A stretch of DNA of 64,000 nucleotides from Acheta domesticus (lineage: Eukaryota > Arthropoda > Insecta > Orthoptera > Gryllidae). The stretch is taken from positions 214,777,773 to 214,841,772 of the forward strand of contig JAHLJT010000631.1 of assembly GCA_031308135.1 (NCBI GenBank). The letters run 5' to 3'. Each line of letters begins with the position of its first letter. Within the stretch, counting starts at the first letter, position 1. Under the pieces are notes generated by a model that worked only from the letters and a program-made list of their open reading frames with translations, ran no database searches and was not told where the DNA came from. Positions 23,227 through 35,285 of the stretch are shown here, piece by piece. The translations under genes were made by a program, and so were the position numbers.

Positions 23227-24634
23227 TTACTTTCCCGTATATGTACGTATATTCGGAGTCATATATGTAGTATAGGGAAAGTTATGTAGTGCTGCGCGAA
23301 AAACGGCGAATTTTCGGCAGAAAAAAAATCATTGACGGGCCCTGATACTGAAAAAGTGGATAAAACCAGTCGCTATATTAAGAAAAATCCCCTAACACGT
23401 GGTGTAGTCAGAATCCCTGTTTTGTGGGTCCCGAATACCGAAAAACCAATTGAAAGCAAAACGTCCGTCTGTCCGTTAGTCTGTGAACAACACTAGCGCC
23501 TAAACGCCGGACGATTTCTTCCAAAATGAATATTCACCGTTGATCTGATTCCACTCAAGGCACCGCGATTTGGAAAAACTTTATTCAAAATTTGGGGGTA
23601 CTTTTCATGAAGCCCTTAGAACATTTTCAAAATTTTCTCAAAAACGGCTCCGAATTTTTTCTTTAAAATTCGTATAAGAATAGAGTAAAATACACTTATT
23701 AAGGTGTCGTAGGTCCGAATTTCACGGTTGACTCTGAATTTTCGAAAATTGCTAAGTTTCAATTTTTTTCGGCCTCTCCCTTCAACTACAAAATTAAAGA
23801 TAGATATTTTTCCTTCAAATAAAATTTGTTCTCCATAGTGAGTTATTTCATTATGTTTATGTACATTTTTTAAAAATTGTAGTAGTTCTTGCACAATGTT
23901 ATGTGAAATATGTGCAATTTTAAAAAAATTACAAAAACAATATTTTCTCAAAAACTGCTCCAAATTTTTTCTTTAAACTTTTGGTAAGGATAGTACACTA
24001 AAGTACTGAAGTACTCTATGAGACGACATAAACGCCATATTACTTCATTCTTTCGTTCTTCCAAAAATTACAAAAATGTAATTTTTTTGACATGTTTTTC
24101 ACGTCGTTAATATTTACATTAGCGGCGATTTGTTCACATTATTATATTTATGAGTACATGCGTTTTAAATAATGTCTAGTAAAGTTTGTCGAAAATCTCA
24201 TCCGTTTTCTGTGAAAACTTTGTTTCTTCAAAAATTACTCAAATGTAATTTTTTTGAAAGATCTCTCACGCCGTTAATATGCGCATTTCCAGCAATTTGT
24301 AAACACTATTGTATTTGTAGTGTATGTGCTTAAAGTAACTTTAAATGAAGTTTTTCGAAAACTCACAATTTCTGTGAAAAAAGAGCTTCAAATTTCGCAT
24401 TTTTAGTAAAGCTTAAACGCCATTTTCTTAAAAACAGGCTCCAAATTTTTCAAAGCGAATTGACATTTAGGACGAGGTTTTGCGTTTTTTAATATTCTAA
24501 AATTAATGTTTCCGTTCTTCCTTTCTAAATGGCAGCTGGCAAGAGAATGTGTCAAGTCCGAATGGCTAACCGAGACCAAAGGAAATAGAATGTGAATACA
24601 GGAAAATCTGTGCCATTCTGTAGCACCACTAGTT
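23227..24634 (+). mobile_element. AT-family element, copy D (full length)
   Basis: Left end TTTACTTTCCCGTATATGTA, right end CTGTAGCACCACTAGTT. Colinear with B and C, about 1.4 kb. The palindrome at the left tip is mutated (gtatatgtacgtatat). No ORF. Confidence 0.8.
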
Positions 24635-26195
24635 GACTTTTTATTCTAAATTTTCATCATTAGAACTTCTTTGAATTCCTATAGGAAGTTAGAATTAAAT
24701 ATAATTCGTTTATAATGTTGCTTAATGTGGCTTAATCTATATTTAATTCGATGTGGAGTGTAAATCTTTTGCTCAGAGCGCCGCTGCGTATCCGTACTAG
24801 GGGTGGATTTACCAGGTAGGTAATCATTCCCTGCAAAGAACTTTTCCTTTTCCATCAATTTCTGTTTTAATACGCATTTCACATCCATACATAAATTAAA
24901 TTAAAATTTTGTAAAATAGATACAAATTTTCAAAGATTCCTTGATTCAGAATTTCAAGATCTCAGAGTCTCTGTGATTCAATATACTGAAAATGAATACA
25001 TTGAGAGAGACATACGCGTGCATACGTTTTAGTGTCTACGTTTTTAAATATTCACCACTGATTATTTAACTTGCTACATTAAAAGAGCCTACAAATTAGC
25101 ATTTTACTACCGAATTATAGTTAGAATTTTGTCGTTGGAAAATTATAGAGTTGATTAAGCTTTGTATGTTAAGTTTGAGTATTTGAGATAAGTTTTCTAG
25201 TGGGGTCCTCATTTACATGAATCACGCTACGAAAATGACTGCATTCAATTATTTTTCTCCTAAAAGTTCATAAAATGTAATAAATTACATTCCCTTTGTT
25301 TCAAATAAATTCAAATTTGAATATTTGAATAATTTGACATTTGAGTGGTTCCTCACCGTTGTGACTATCTGATGCACTTCAACTTTACATTTCTCGTGGC
25401 ACATTCAGGGGAAGTAGTAATAATATCTTTATTCTTCCTTGATAAATAATTTTATTTGATTATTTTTTGTTTACACATGTAAATTATGATGTCCGAACAT
25501 TGACATTTGATTTTAACGTATTAAAATTACTAAATTTGTTCTTTGTATGCATTGTACATCGTCAAAAGTCACAGGAAACATGGAATTGAAAAACATGCAA
25601 TTTAAGGATGTCTGTAAATGAACCAAAGTAAAAAACGTCGATTTCATGCTTGGTCCGTAGTGCGCTGTGGAAGGTTATGGTGTTAGTACAGTTTCATCAA
25701 TCTTGTTGAATGATATTGTTCACATACTTGAGTTTCTTTATACAGCTTCTTGAAATTAATCGTCGACAAGAAAGTTGGACAGATATGTGAAAATAATTTG
25801 ACGCAAAAATTTAACACGAAAAACAATTACAGATCACAGAGTCCAACCACCATCTGTGTTGTGTCAATCACATCGAATATTTTTCTTACTTATTTGTAGC
25901 TAAATTAGCTCCTTGCAGATTAATTACGTTCCGTCATACACATCATATCAATCCGTTTTATAGATAAAAATCCAGTCTCGATCATTTCCGTTTAACGTTT
26001 GCACGCACTCGATGTCCTTCATTAGGTTGTTTACCTGTGTTTATAAACATTGCTTTAATTCACAAATAAATACACATGAAGTGCAGGAAGTCATTTAATA
26101 ATTAAAACGGTTTAGTTGCTTTAACAATATCAACAGAGCGTTACTGAACTTGTTTATATATTGTATTAGTATATTTACGCATAAGAAACGGCGCT
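24635..26195. other. Intergenic, nothing recognised
   Basis: AT-rich and without coding character or recognisable repeat ends. Confidence 0.45.
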
Positions 26196-26202
26196 GAGTA
26201 CC

Positions 26203-26260
26203 TATATAAAACAGCGAGAGTTTGTTTTGGCAACAAGTAATCGCTTCAGGCAGTCGCCGG
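26203..26260 (+). promoter_or_regulatory. Candidate TATA core promoter
   Basis: TATATAAA at 26203-26210, followed about 30 bp later by a shift to GC-rich sequence (gccggcgccggcg, about 26257). A short downstream ATG frame (26301) reaches a GTGAGAG donor-like site at about 26337, but I cannot identify a product. The motif is seen; its use is inference. Confidence 0.3.
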
Positions 26261-26576
26261 CGCCGGCGTTGGCGCGGGATCGCTTCATACCAACCCGATC
26301 AATGGGCAAAGTAGAAGCGGCCGAAGCCCTTTCTGGAGTGAGAGAAATCTGAAACAGCGAAATGAGACCTGAAACATAAACTTTGTATTTCTACACACGC
26401 AATGCGCGCGCCAGTTGGCTAATGTCGTTCTGACCTTCTGTTCTTTACATCTGTTGCAGGATTGGCCGTAGATGCCCGTAAGGGTAGGAATGGCTGCACC
26501 GCAGTGGCGTGAACGCGCATTGCACTTCGGTGCGTTCACAAAGCTGCACAAATGAAAGTCGCTGGGTGGCGCGGGC

Positions 26577-26879
26577 CTAGGTGGCGCTGGCGGCGGCCTG
26601 GCTGTCGAGGTGCGTGGTGTTGGTGAGCTGCAGCTCCTCGTGCTGCTGGCTGTCGCCCCACCAGCACCAGACGGAGGTGCGGCCCGCGGCGGCGGCGTTG
26701 GCGGGCGCGTGCGGGCCGAGCGCGCCGGAGCCGGCGCCGCCGCTGAGCGAGGCGGGCTGCTGCGGGCGGCGCGGGCCCGCGTCGCAGCACAGCCGCCGCA
26801 GCACGCACACGTAGCACAGCACGAGCGCCGCCACCAGCAGCACGGGCAGCACGGCGATGAGCACGGACGCCAGCTCCAT
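26577..26879 (-). CDS. Small putative single-pass membrane protein, unrecognised
   Basis: A 100-codon GC-rich ORF (ATG at 26879 in the context GCGCCATGG, TAG ending at 26577). It starts MELASVLIAVLPVLL, giving one strong hydrophobic helix at about residues 5-26, directly followed by a basic, Cys-containing juxtamembrane segment (RRLCCD). A Gly/Ala/Pro-rich region then leads to a C-terminal tail with WCWWGDSQQHEELQLTN. Such a short N-out, C-in layout could be a tail-signalling or adaptor membrane micro-protein, but no family is recognised. The in-frame ATG at 26930 would add 17 Arg/Ala-rich residues and looks less likely. Other frames in this GC-rich island are also open, so chance is not excluded. 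It may be a single exon of a larger gene. Confidence 0.4.
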   Translation of the reverse strand: MELASVLIAVLPVLLVAALVLCYVCVLRRLCCDAGPRRPQQPASLSGGAGSGALGPHAPANAAAAGRTSVWCWWGDSQQHEELQLTNTTHLDSQAAASAT

Positions 26880-26994
26880 GGCGCGCCGCCTCCGCTGCGC
26901 CGCCGGCCCCGGCGCATCGCCGGCCTGCAACGCGCCCTCTTAGCGCTGCCATGCACACAACAAATCGCAAAATATTATATTTTTAATAACTAAT

Positions 26995-27165
26995 ACACGT
27001 TTAATATATTTATACATATATTATATTGTATATATTGATATATATATTATATTGTATATATTGATATATATTATATTGTATATATTGATATATATTATAT
27101 TGTATATATTGATATATTATATTGTATATATTAATATATTATATTGTATATATATTTAATAACTT
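26995..27165. repeat. AT-rich minisatellite (tatattgtatatattga)n
   Basis: Five to six diverging tandem units of about 28-33 bp, each with 'attgtatatattgatata'. Confidence 0.9.
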
Positions 27166-27422
27166 ATTCACGTATTTGATTGTATATTAATAGTGTAGCG
27201 CGCCAGGAAAGTTTCCCCGCCCTGGCCCGAGTCAGGGCCTCATCCTATTAAAAATTGCAATGATGTTAGCAAACAGGTAGCAGGGAAACAAGTGAAGGGG
27301 ACAACACCTTCCAGCATCATGTGGTGAGTGCGGTATTTACGTCTTTTTTTGTTACAAGCAGCTACCAACATAGTTTTTGTTGCAGGCACCAAGGTGCCAC
27401 TGCGGAGAGACTTTCATGTATG

Positions 27423-27836
27423 AAATTAGTTTATTATGTTAAGCTTTATTTCATGCATAAGTCCATGTTTTGAAAACGAGTTACGTCAGGAGCGAGTTTT
27501 CAAATTTGTACGAATGAAATAAAGCAACATTATAAACGAGTCGATTCGCTATGTTTTGTATAACAGCATTATAAATTTTGAAGAGAATAAAACTTAGTTT
27601 TGCGAAACAAATATCTTGTGACGTCTCGGGTATTTGACATCTGTGCGAGAAAACGGCCGTCGCCAGTTCCGATTTATTTTTACCTCTCCACATTTCTCTC
27701 GCTGTGATTGGCTGAACGTGTGGTGACGCAATCATTTCTGCCTGTAAAATCTAATATGTCCATCATTTATGCCTTAAAATGCCCAGTTATGAACAATTTC
27801 TTGCAACAGAAAAGGTCGTTTATAATGCTGGTGTAC
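27423..27836 (+). mobile_element. Short non-autonomous relative of the Crypton-type insertion
   Basis: Both ends match those of the insertion at 15464-16844: left 'aattagtttat' followed by an inverted-repeat hairpin ending 'acattataaacgagt', then 'tttgtataacagcattataa'; right 'gttatgaacaattt' ... 'tttataatgctggtgtacaa'. The interior differs and lacks the recombinase gene. Looks like a deletion derivative mobilised in trans; borders are approximate. Confidence 0.6.
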
Positions 27837-28313
27837 AAAAAAATCAATTTGTGAAAGTTAGTTTTAAAATATTTTCATTGTTTGAGCTATGGCAATGACA
27901 TATACATTTTGAACATTTTCTCTACTTGCAGCCCTTTCCACACGGCCACAGTTGGTCACGTCCATTTTTTAAAAGATCTAGTTCAACATTTACTACGCTG
28001 CTCAGTGAGCACAACTGTTATCTACATCAACAGGCACTAAAATAAGATTTTGTTATGTTTATTGAGAGGTCTGGCTATTAGAGAACGCTGGAGTTTTCAC
28101 GAAGCGATTTCGCATCGTGACGATTTAGATATAAATTGGAAACAACCGATAAGTGTTGAAAGCCGAAACTATCACTAAGAGGTCAGAAAGTTTGTAATAA
28201 TTAAAGTCCTAAACGATGAAACAGCAATTCCTTACCTAAACAAAGAAGGAAAAACTCTGTAATCCGACATCGACCCCCTCCCCTATTGATACGGGACTAT
28301 TATGGCGACTCAA
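27837..28313. other. Intergenic, nothing recognised
   Basis: No ORF, repeat end or structured RNA recognised. Confidence 0.4.
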
Positions 28314-28636
28314 CACATTCGGCGAGTAGCGAGAGGCCGCTCGCCCAATCCCGAATAGCCGAGGCGCTCGACGAATGTTTGCTTACTTTGATGTTCAAAA
28401 GACCGACACGCTGCGAGTAGGGCGAGCGCCGAATGTTTGCTTACTTTGATGTTCAAAAGACCGACACTCTGCGAGTAGGGCGAGCGCCGAATGTTTGCTT
28501 ACTTTGATGTTCAAAAGACCGACACTCTGCGAGTAGGGCGAGCGCCGAATGTTTGGCGCTCGATAAATATCAAACAACCCATTCTCACTAATCGGGATTA
28601 GGCGAACGGTTGCTCGCTACTCGCTAAACGCCGAAA
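28314..28636. mobile_element. TIR MITE containing a 58-bp tandem repeat
   Basis: The ends read ATTCGGCGAGTAGCGAG (left, inward) and ATTTCGGCGTTTAGCGAGTA (right, inward), with further inverted similarity (CGCCCAATCCCGA / CGCCTAATCCCGATT). The middle consists of three tandem 58-bp units plus a partial fourth (28373-28555). No protein. Family unassigned. Confidence 0.65.
28373..28555. repeat. 58-bp tandem repeat, about 3.15 copies
   Basis: Units start at 28373, 28431 and 28489 with 'gaatgtttgcttactttgat' and differ by about one base; a 9-bp partial fourth follows. The open minus-strand frame over the array is a repeat artefact. Confidence 0.95.
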
Positions 28637-29378
28637 TTGTGGAGCTGCCTTTATTCGACGATCGACAAGGAGTGAAGCTCAAGGACATTGGCGCCAAGTG
28701 CTTAATTTAAATCACAGCGCCTTGTGGTGTGGGTTGTCTCTATAGGAGGCCTTTGCAAGTTTCTCGCTCGCCGGCTCGCAACTCGCGAGTAGCAATATGG
28801 TACTTTGCAGCACTCGCAAGAGCAAGTCAGTTCCGTGTGCCGTTTGCGAACACGAAGGGGAATAAATAGGAGAAGAATTCGGGGATTGGGAGACGTAAGG
28901 CATGTAGAGTAACGGCTACAAAAGAATGCACGAATATTCGTGAAGAGAAACTTGTTGTGCAACTTGTTGGTTGTACTTTGTAAAACTAAAATATGAATTG
29001 AAGCTTTAACATAACACAATCAACTGAAATGGTATTTTCTATCCCTCCCGGGTATTATGATAGACTATCTCTAAAGAAAACCCCCAGATCAACAAACGTC
29101 AATCACACACAAATAAATATTTTGTTCAAACAGTAGGAGAAAATAATACGGACTTTTTCTCCTTCAGAGAGGGAGTCCATATATAAATAAGTAGTAGGTC
29201 CAATTTTCAAGAAAATTTCAGAATCGAAATAGCAAGATTTATTTCAAGTAGGAATCCGAACACGATCTGAAGGATGGCCTAAGATGTTATTCCAATGTTA
29301 TTCCCCCATTGAATGCTATAATTTTCCGCGATTTAATAAACGAGAAATAATCGTTTAAAAGTTCCACAGAGCGATTTA
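28637..29378. other. Intergenic, nothing recognised
   Basis: 28750-28830 repeats the 'cgcgagtag' and 'ctcgctcgcc' vocabulary of the MITE to its left, perhaps a degraded relative. No gene. Confidence 0.35.
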
Positions 29379-29707
29379 CTACAGTTCCGGCAGCGTATAA
29401 GCGACTCTAACAGTTTTGTTGCCACGTGCTACGGCACATGTGACCCTGCTCTGAAGTGCGGATTTGTTTATTTTCTTACAGCCGGGTTTAAGCGTTGCAG
29501 CTCATTTGACTCACGCGAAGTCGCAGAAGCGATAAGGTTCAGCTTTAGCGAAAGTTATGAACATGATATTAAGATGTGTCATAACCTGTCAGTGAGCGTT
29601 AATGTTTTGAGATTTAATTTATCAATGACGTGGTGACATGTGTGTAGTAATGTGTGGCAACTGCGCACTGAACTGTCAGAGTCGCTTATACGCTGCCGGT
29701 ACTGTAG
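29379..29707. mobile_element. TIR MITE (CTACAGT..CCGGCAGCGTATAAGC ends)
   Basis: Left CTACAGTTCCGGCAGCGTAT (29379 inward) and right CTACAGTACCGGCAGCGTAT (29707 inward), continuing 'aagcgactctaacag' / 'aagcgactctgacag'. The TIRs are about 36 bp with two mismatches, in a 329-bp element. The interior is non-coding. No clear target duplication, so the superfamily is not assigned. Confidence 0.85.
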
Positions 29708-30029
29708 TTGGTGCCAGGTTGCTGTGACGTCTTATCAGGAAATAATGTTAGATTGGGTTTGGGATGTCTCTCCTACCATTCTTTACGTTTAGAGACACTC
29801 ATCTTTGAAAAATTAAGAGTGTGACACTTTCACAAAAAATCTGTTCTAAATATGAAAACTCTTCTTCCGTAAAACAATAGTGCTATAAATAAAATTCAAA
29901 TGATATTGGAATGATTCAATGCAACGTATTGAAAAATGTCATTTTCTTGTTATTATGGTAAATTAACATTGCAGTAAATTGATGAAAAACCAATCATCAA
30001 GAGTTATATGTGTATAACGTGCTTGCCTA

Positions 30030-31400
30030 AATAGGCACCCCAGCACTTTAACTTTATTAAGGGGCCGAAGCCCCAGGGCAGGCACCCGGGCGTTAGCCCC
30101 TAATCCGCACCCTCGTCGGGTGTATACCTTCCAACCAATATCCGGATCCCGCCGGAACGCAGTTAGCCGTCGCGGCAACCTCCCCGTACAATGCCTGGGT
30201 ATAGGGCCGCTCTGCGAGCTCAGAGCTACTAGCTATCCGGGCTAGTGCCGGAGTCAATATCGCCTTTATGACGACGCGCCTCTCACATGCGCCGGGACAC
30301 CAAGTCCCTCCTCTATGCCCAGAGTATCGGGCCACTGCCACGACGAAGCCAAGAGCCCAACTGGGGGCCACCCGATCTAAGGTCCGGGCGGCTCGGGGCC
30401 CCTATTCCGTCTACCCATTGCCTGCACCTTCAGGCTCTCGATCTGGGTTGGACCGTAACCATGGCAACCTGACGGTTGGTCATTTGTCCGCGGGACTTCT
30501 ATATGTGGATTCCAGAGTAACCCGAAGGGTATCTTTCACCCAATCCTGCCTTAAGGTCGACGCGCCAGGGGCCCAACTGGTGGGTTGCCGGGTTGAACCG
30601 TCAAGCAGGAGCTTAGCATCGCCTTCTCACTGCCTACACGTTAGGCTAACGACCTGAGTGAGGCCGCGAGACTAAAGGTACGGGTGGTCGTCTGAGCTCC
30701 ACCAAAGGTCGTGTCCACCTAGGCAGCCATGCCCCCCCCCCTGCGGGGTCAGATTCAACCCCACGTTTGTCTCTCCCCGAGGATTAAATAATCGCAAGCC
30801 CACCGCCGCCCTGCTCGCTCAAAAGAGAGCGTCAAGCACGGCATCCGCAGATCAGAAAAAGATACTATTCTCCAATTTAAATATAGTAGCATTTCAAAGT
30901 CGCGAGTTGGGCGGAGAAGGGGACATATTCATCCAATCGGGAGCTGAAATACCAACGATTTAAATCGTAACGAAGCTCCCGACTGGATGATAATGAACCC
31001 CTCTCCGTCCAGATCGTGACCTGGAAGTGCCGCTATGTTTAAATCGGAGTATAGTCGCTGATTGACCAGTCGCCCGGACATTGGGGCGACCATCAAATTG
31101 CCTCGGAGCAGTAAAGAGTAAGAGCACTTGAGCAAAGTGCCCGTGACTGACGCTGTGATTAATTGCCTTACGAGAGCTATAGAACGACCGCGCTACGTCA
31201 GCTCGACTCACTCCCTGGAGATTTTGGGAAAAAGTCTACGCTTGTTTCGTGGTACTGAATCTGCTTTTCTTTTCCGTCTCTTGGTTTCACAGCCCCAACC
31301 CAACGGGACTACGGACTTCTTTTTTTCAATCAAGAACCTGCGCATCGCCGCTCCATGATACGGCCGCTCGTTACTAGGTAAACCCTGCGCGACTACTAGA
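30030..31400 (-). other. GC-rich unclassified block, possibly retroelement-derived
   Basis: A sharp-edged island of about 1.35 kb, far richer in G+C than both flanks. On the minus strand it ends (left edge) with a GGGGCcgaaGCCCC hairpin, then AATAAA (about 30054-30059), as a polyadenylated retro-copy might. No frame gives a recognisable protein on either strand. It contains the large palindrome at 30863-31060. Possibilities: 3' part of a GC-rich non-LTR element, or a retro-copied structured RNA. Not an rRNA I can recognise. Confidence 0.4.
30863..31060. repeat. Near-perfect long palindrome (arms about 95 bp)
   Basis: Centre ACGATTTAAATCGT (30955-30968). Going outward, the arms match through AGCTCCCGAcTGGATG, CCCCT(T)CTCCG, a 'gtttaaat(c/t)gga' segment and 'gtatag', with mostly C/T and G/A differences. 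Confidence 0.85.
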
Positions 31401-33059
31401 TATGTTTGTATATATCCGTTGACACAAACGTGACAAAATCATAACCCATATTCTACACTGAAGTTTGTGAAGAATGGCATATCCTGTTTTCCTGATAAAA
31501 TTAGTTTAAAAGCCATTTTTATGCGCGCAATTCCAACCGACGGTGCCCGCTACGGCGCCGGCGTTGCCTCATTTCTCTGTTCTTAGTGGAACCATGAGGT
31601 CTGAGAAAAACGTCGCATCCCACACACCAGAGTACTTTAATAATATCAAATATTTTATGTGTACTATTGATTCAATCGATTGAATCTTCTTAAAATGTAG
31701 TGGTGTTCAAAATGTCAGCAGAGGTGTAGCATTGTCTGTGAACATGATCCAAGACTCAGGGATATTAACAAAGTTCCTGGAATACCCGAATTGCAATTTT
31801 CCGCATATCTTCAGATGAAATAATGTCAAGTGCTTTCCGTAGCCACATAATTGGTAGTCCCCTACACATTCTGTTCTTAAAATCACGACACAAACTAAAC
31901 ATCCTGTTGAAGCTGAAACATTATTTCATAAAAATATTGAGTAGTTTGACTTAACACTTCATTATTCTTGAAATTGCCTCTTTTTGTAATAAGCTGTTGT
32001 TTTTGTCTCTTCATTGCCCTTCCGAGACTCAAACGTGTATCTCAAGTGTTTTTATTATTATTACCACTTCTAGTTTCAAGTTATTTATACAGCATTCGGC
32101 TATTTGTTACATTTAACGTATGAGTCTTAAATTTTCCTTCCAACAAATCAGTTTACTGATATCAAATACAGCAACATAATAGTATATCACAGTTCTTTTG
32201 AGCTAAATATTTCATACCCTCATCAATGATTCATTTTGCGTTCACATGGAATAAAATAGTACAGAATAATACATTTACAATTGAAATCTGTACTTATCTC
32301 CATTATTAGCATAATTTATATAAATAAAAATTAATGGGTTCGGGGGAACTATAAGACGAGAAAAAATGTCAAAACTCGCCTTGTTTTTATTTTATTTCGA
32401 CATTTTCCTTTTATATTCTTCTGGATTTAACTTTCAATTTTAGCAGTAATTTATTCCGTTTTCGAATCCATTACTGCAATTTGTAGTTTTCAATGGGATA
32501 TGGCGCTTTTATAAATTTATGAACAATTATTCTTATTGTTTGATACGCTAAAATGACAACTGCTTAGGAAAGTGGCCTTCGAAATAGAAGAATACACTTC
32601 ATTTAAAAAATATTAAGTCTCGATAGGTTTGGAATTCGAAAGAAATATTCCATATTTTAATTTAGGTAATTATATCAATTTCGATTGCTGAACGGCAAGC
32701 AAACTTCACATTTCGCAGACCGATTTACCAGAAAGAAATGTGTGTATACCGTTCTGAACGATCATCAATCGTCCATTCTCAGCTATGTAAACCAGCAATA
32801 CGCCAAAGGCGCGAGAGCAATCAATCATTCTGATGTGGGCAGAAATTCTTGGTCAACGTGATGCAAATACTGAATTAATTCTTAGTACTAACTATCCCTG
32901 TTTTGGACAAAAAAAGTATTGTTTTGTTCAGACGAACCATTAATCACTCGCCCTACAGTCAACGTAGAAAATTATATTTACACTACCGTGCCCGTGTGAG
33001 AACTCTCGCATACTATACCCCACCCTCTTCCTTATTTTTTCATTTCCATATTCAGCCTG

Positions 33060-33060
<1 letters not shown>
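31401..33060. other. Intergenic; one weak exon-like run on the minus strand at about 31763-31905
   Basis: On the minus strand, after a TTTCAG, a run of about 46 codons contains RMFSLCRDFKNRMCRG and ALDIISSEDMRKIAIRVFQE and then stops. No family recognised and no consensus donor. Otherwise nothing seen. Confidence 0.3.

Positions 33061-33115
<55 letters not shown>
33061..33115. repeat. (TA)n microsatellite
   Basis: Uninterrupted TA dinucleotide run of about 54 bp. Confidence 0.95.
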
Positions 33116-33119
<4 letters not shown>

Positions 33120-34889
33120 GATCCTCTTATCCTCCATCACTTGTTCTATATGTCACCTTGTAATTGATAACAATATAATATAGCCTTGTCAATTCAAACT
33201 TCTCTTATTTAACTTTATTATCGAGCAAAGAGGTACACCCGTGTAATTCAGTCGCATAGAATATTTAGTAATTTCACATACAGTTGCAGATTCTACAGCT
33301 CTGAACAGGTGCGGTAGAATCGAGAAGCGTCGAACCAGCAAAAATGTAATAGAATGGTCAAGAAGATCTGTACATTACGGTAGTGAGGAACGTTTATTTG
33401 AGGACTTTGGCCTCAATTTTTTAGTTTTTAAGACGATAGAATGCTTCGATTAGAAGTTATTTGACAATGTAGATTAAAAAATGACGTACGTTGCGGGTTG
33501 CATTTTACATGACTATTTATATGCGTTTTTTAAACAAATCCTTCATTTTTTTACAGTCAAAGTGCAATTCGTCCACGTCTACGTGAAATTCTCTTTCTTT
33601 AGAGACCTCATTTATAAAGATTGGTTGCGTGTGAGAGCCGCAAAGGGAAGGTATACTAATGCAATAATATAGGAGTCGATCATTAATAGTCGCTTTATCA
33701 GTTTGATTTTTAGCCACATATTGATGATTTTTATCGGTTTATATTAATGAATATTTTGATCGTTAAAAACTTTATTTTAATGTAATCGATTTTAATTATT
33801 TATTAATTTTATATGTTTAATTATAATTTATAGTCAACTATTTGAATATTATAGTAATTATTATTTTATATTAATATTTCTTTGTTATCCTAAACGTAGT
33901 AATAGTGGAACTGGCGCGAGTCTGTTCGTTTACTCAGGTTAGACCCCTCCTCATGCACACTTCGGGCCAATAGCGGCGTCGTTCGGCTCGTCCCTGGTAG
34001 GAACTATCCATATTTCCCAGATCTTTCCAAAATATTCTAAGAGAATTTTCAAAAGAGGAACACCTAAAACGCATCACCTGAAGAGATGATCAAATAAGCC
34101 CATGAAATCCCGGATCAACAGACATTATTTTTGTCGGATCCTTCAAGAATATTGTGGAAGAATTATAGAAAAAAGTGATGGGAGGGGTTCAAGGCACCTA
34201 CAGCGGTGAAATGCTGACAACTGCTGTACTGCGTGCCTTTACGACGTAATTAAATCATTAAGGCTTGAATCAGTAGATTCGACAATAATTAAACCTCGTT
34301 TTGTAATGAAAAATATAAAAAAGGAATTCTATTGATACTTTTTTGTTAAACTTTCTATGTCTGAAGAGAGACGAAATATGCAACCCCAATATGCATTTTT
34401 TTAAATTATGAACTTGCAAATCTCAGATAAATCTTAATTTGAACATTTGTTCAGCCAACTAAAAATGTCTCTTTTTGCTCAATTCTGATGAAAATCTTGA
34501 TTATGGCCATTCTGGTCATGTAATGTGAACATTAGATTTCAGTCAATAAGGCGAATTAATAGAGATATTTGCATGGTCATTACAGAATTTTTTACTGAAA
34601 TATATTCCTTACATTAGATATTTAGATAATTTAATTTACATTTTATTAAGCATTCATTTTGTTCATTCATTTGAGTTTTAATTTATTAGAACCACAGCAA
34701 CATTCAGACTTCACGACAGCATTTTAAATTAACTGCTTCTGGCACACAATTCGGTTACGTTGGGAAACGTCTCTCACTTCATGATCTGCATTCGAGTCCA
34801 ATTTCCCCTGTCCGTGAACATACGTTTTTCATTAAACATTTCGTAAGAATGGAGCACAATAAACTGCATTTAATTACAGTCAGCAATAT
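33116..34889. other. Intergenic, nothing recognised
   Basis: Very AT-rich around 33720-33890. No gene or repeat end recognised. Confidence 0.4.
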
Positions 34890-35285
34890 TCATTTAAATT
34901 TTCTGATTTTGTATCTACTATCAGCGGGGAACCGTCCCAGCCGGGACAAGAGCTAAGCTTTCGACTTATCTTTCGCATATGTGGTATGGATGCATGTATG
35001 TGTGAAAGTAAGGGATGAGGATATAAGCAAGAGGAAGGCAAGATCGCGCGCGGTCCGTGGTCCACTTATTTTGATATTACCCTGGTATTCACCTGGTGTT
35101 GATGGGAGAAACCACGGAAACTTACTAATCACAGCCGCCGGCCGCTAGAATTCTCCTCCAGACAGCGGCCGAATCCGACCTAGCTAGTGTCGAAAATCCT
35201 GCCCCCGTCGGTACTCAAACCCTAGGTCCTCACGATCACAGGCACGGCTGTGGCATCAATTGATGCCCTGAGTCACCTAAGGCGG
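34890..35285 (-). repeat. S-family SINE-like repeat, copy 2
   Basis: Contains 'ccgtcccagccgggacaag', 'gatcgcgcgcggtccgtgg', 'gggagaaaccacggaaac', 'gaattctcctccagacagcg' and, at the right end (about 35200-35285), a tRNA-like head with a degraded B box (ggtactcaaaccctagg). Confidence 0.8.

Noticed and set aside
28395..28577. 60-codon ORF with internal repeats
   Set aside because: Encoded by the 58-bp tandem array of a MITE.
30093..30371. Minus-strand ORF in the GC-rich block, first suspected to be a non-LTR RT C-terminus
   Set aside because: No RT motif order or zinc-binding tail could be found.
31763..31905. Minus-strand exon-like run RMFSLCRDFKNRMCRG...
   Set aside because: Only one side has a plausible splice site and no family is recognised.
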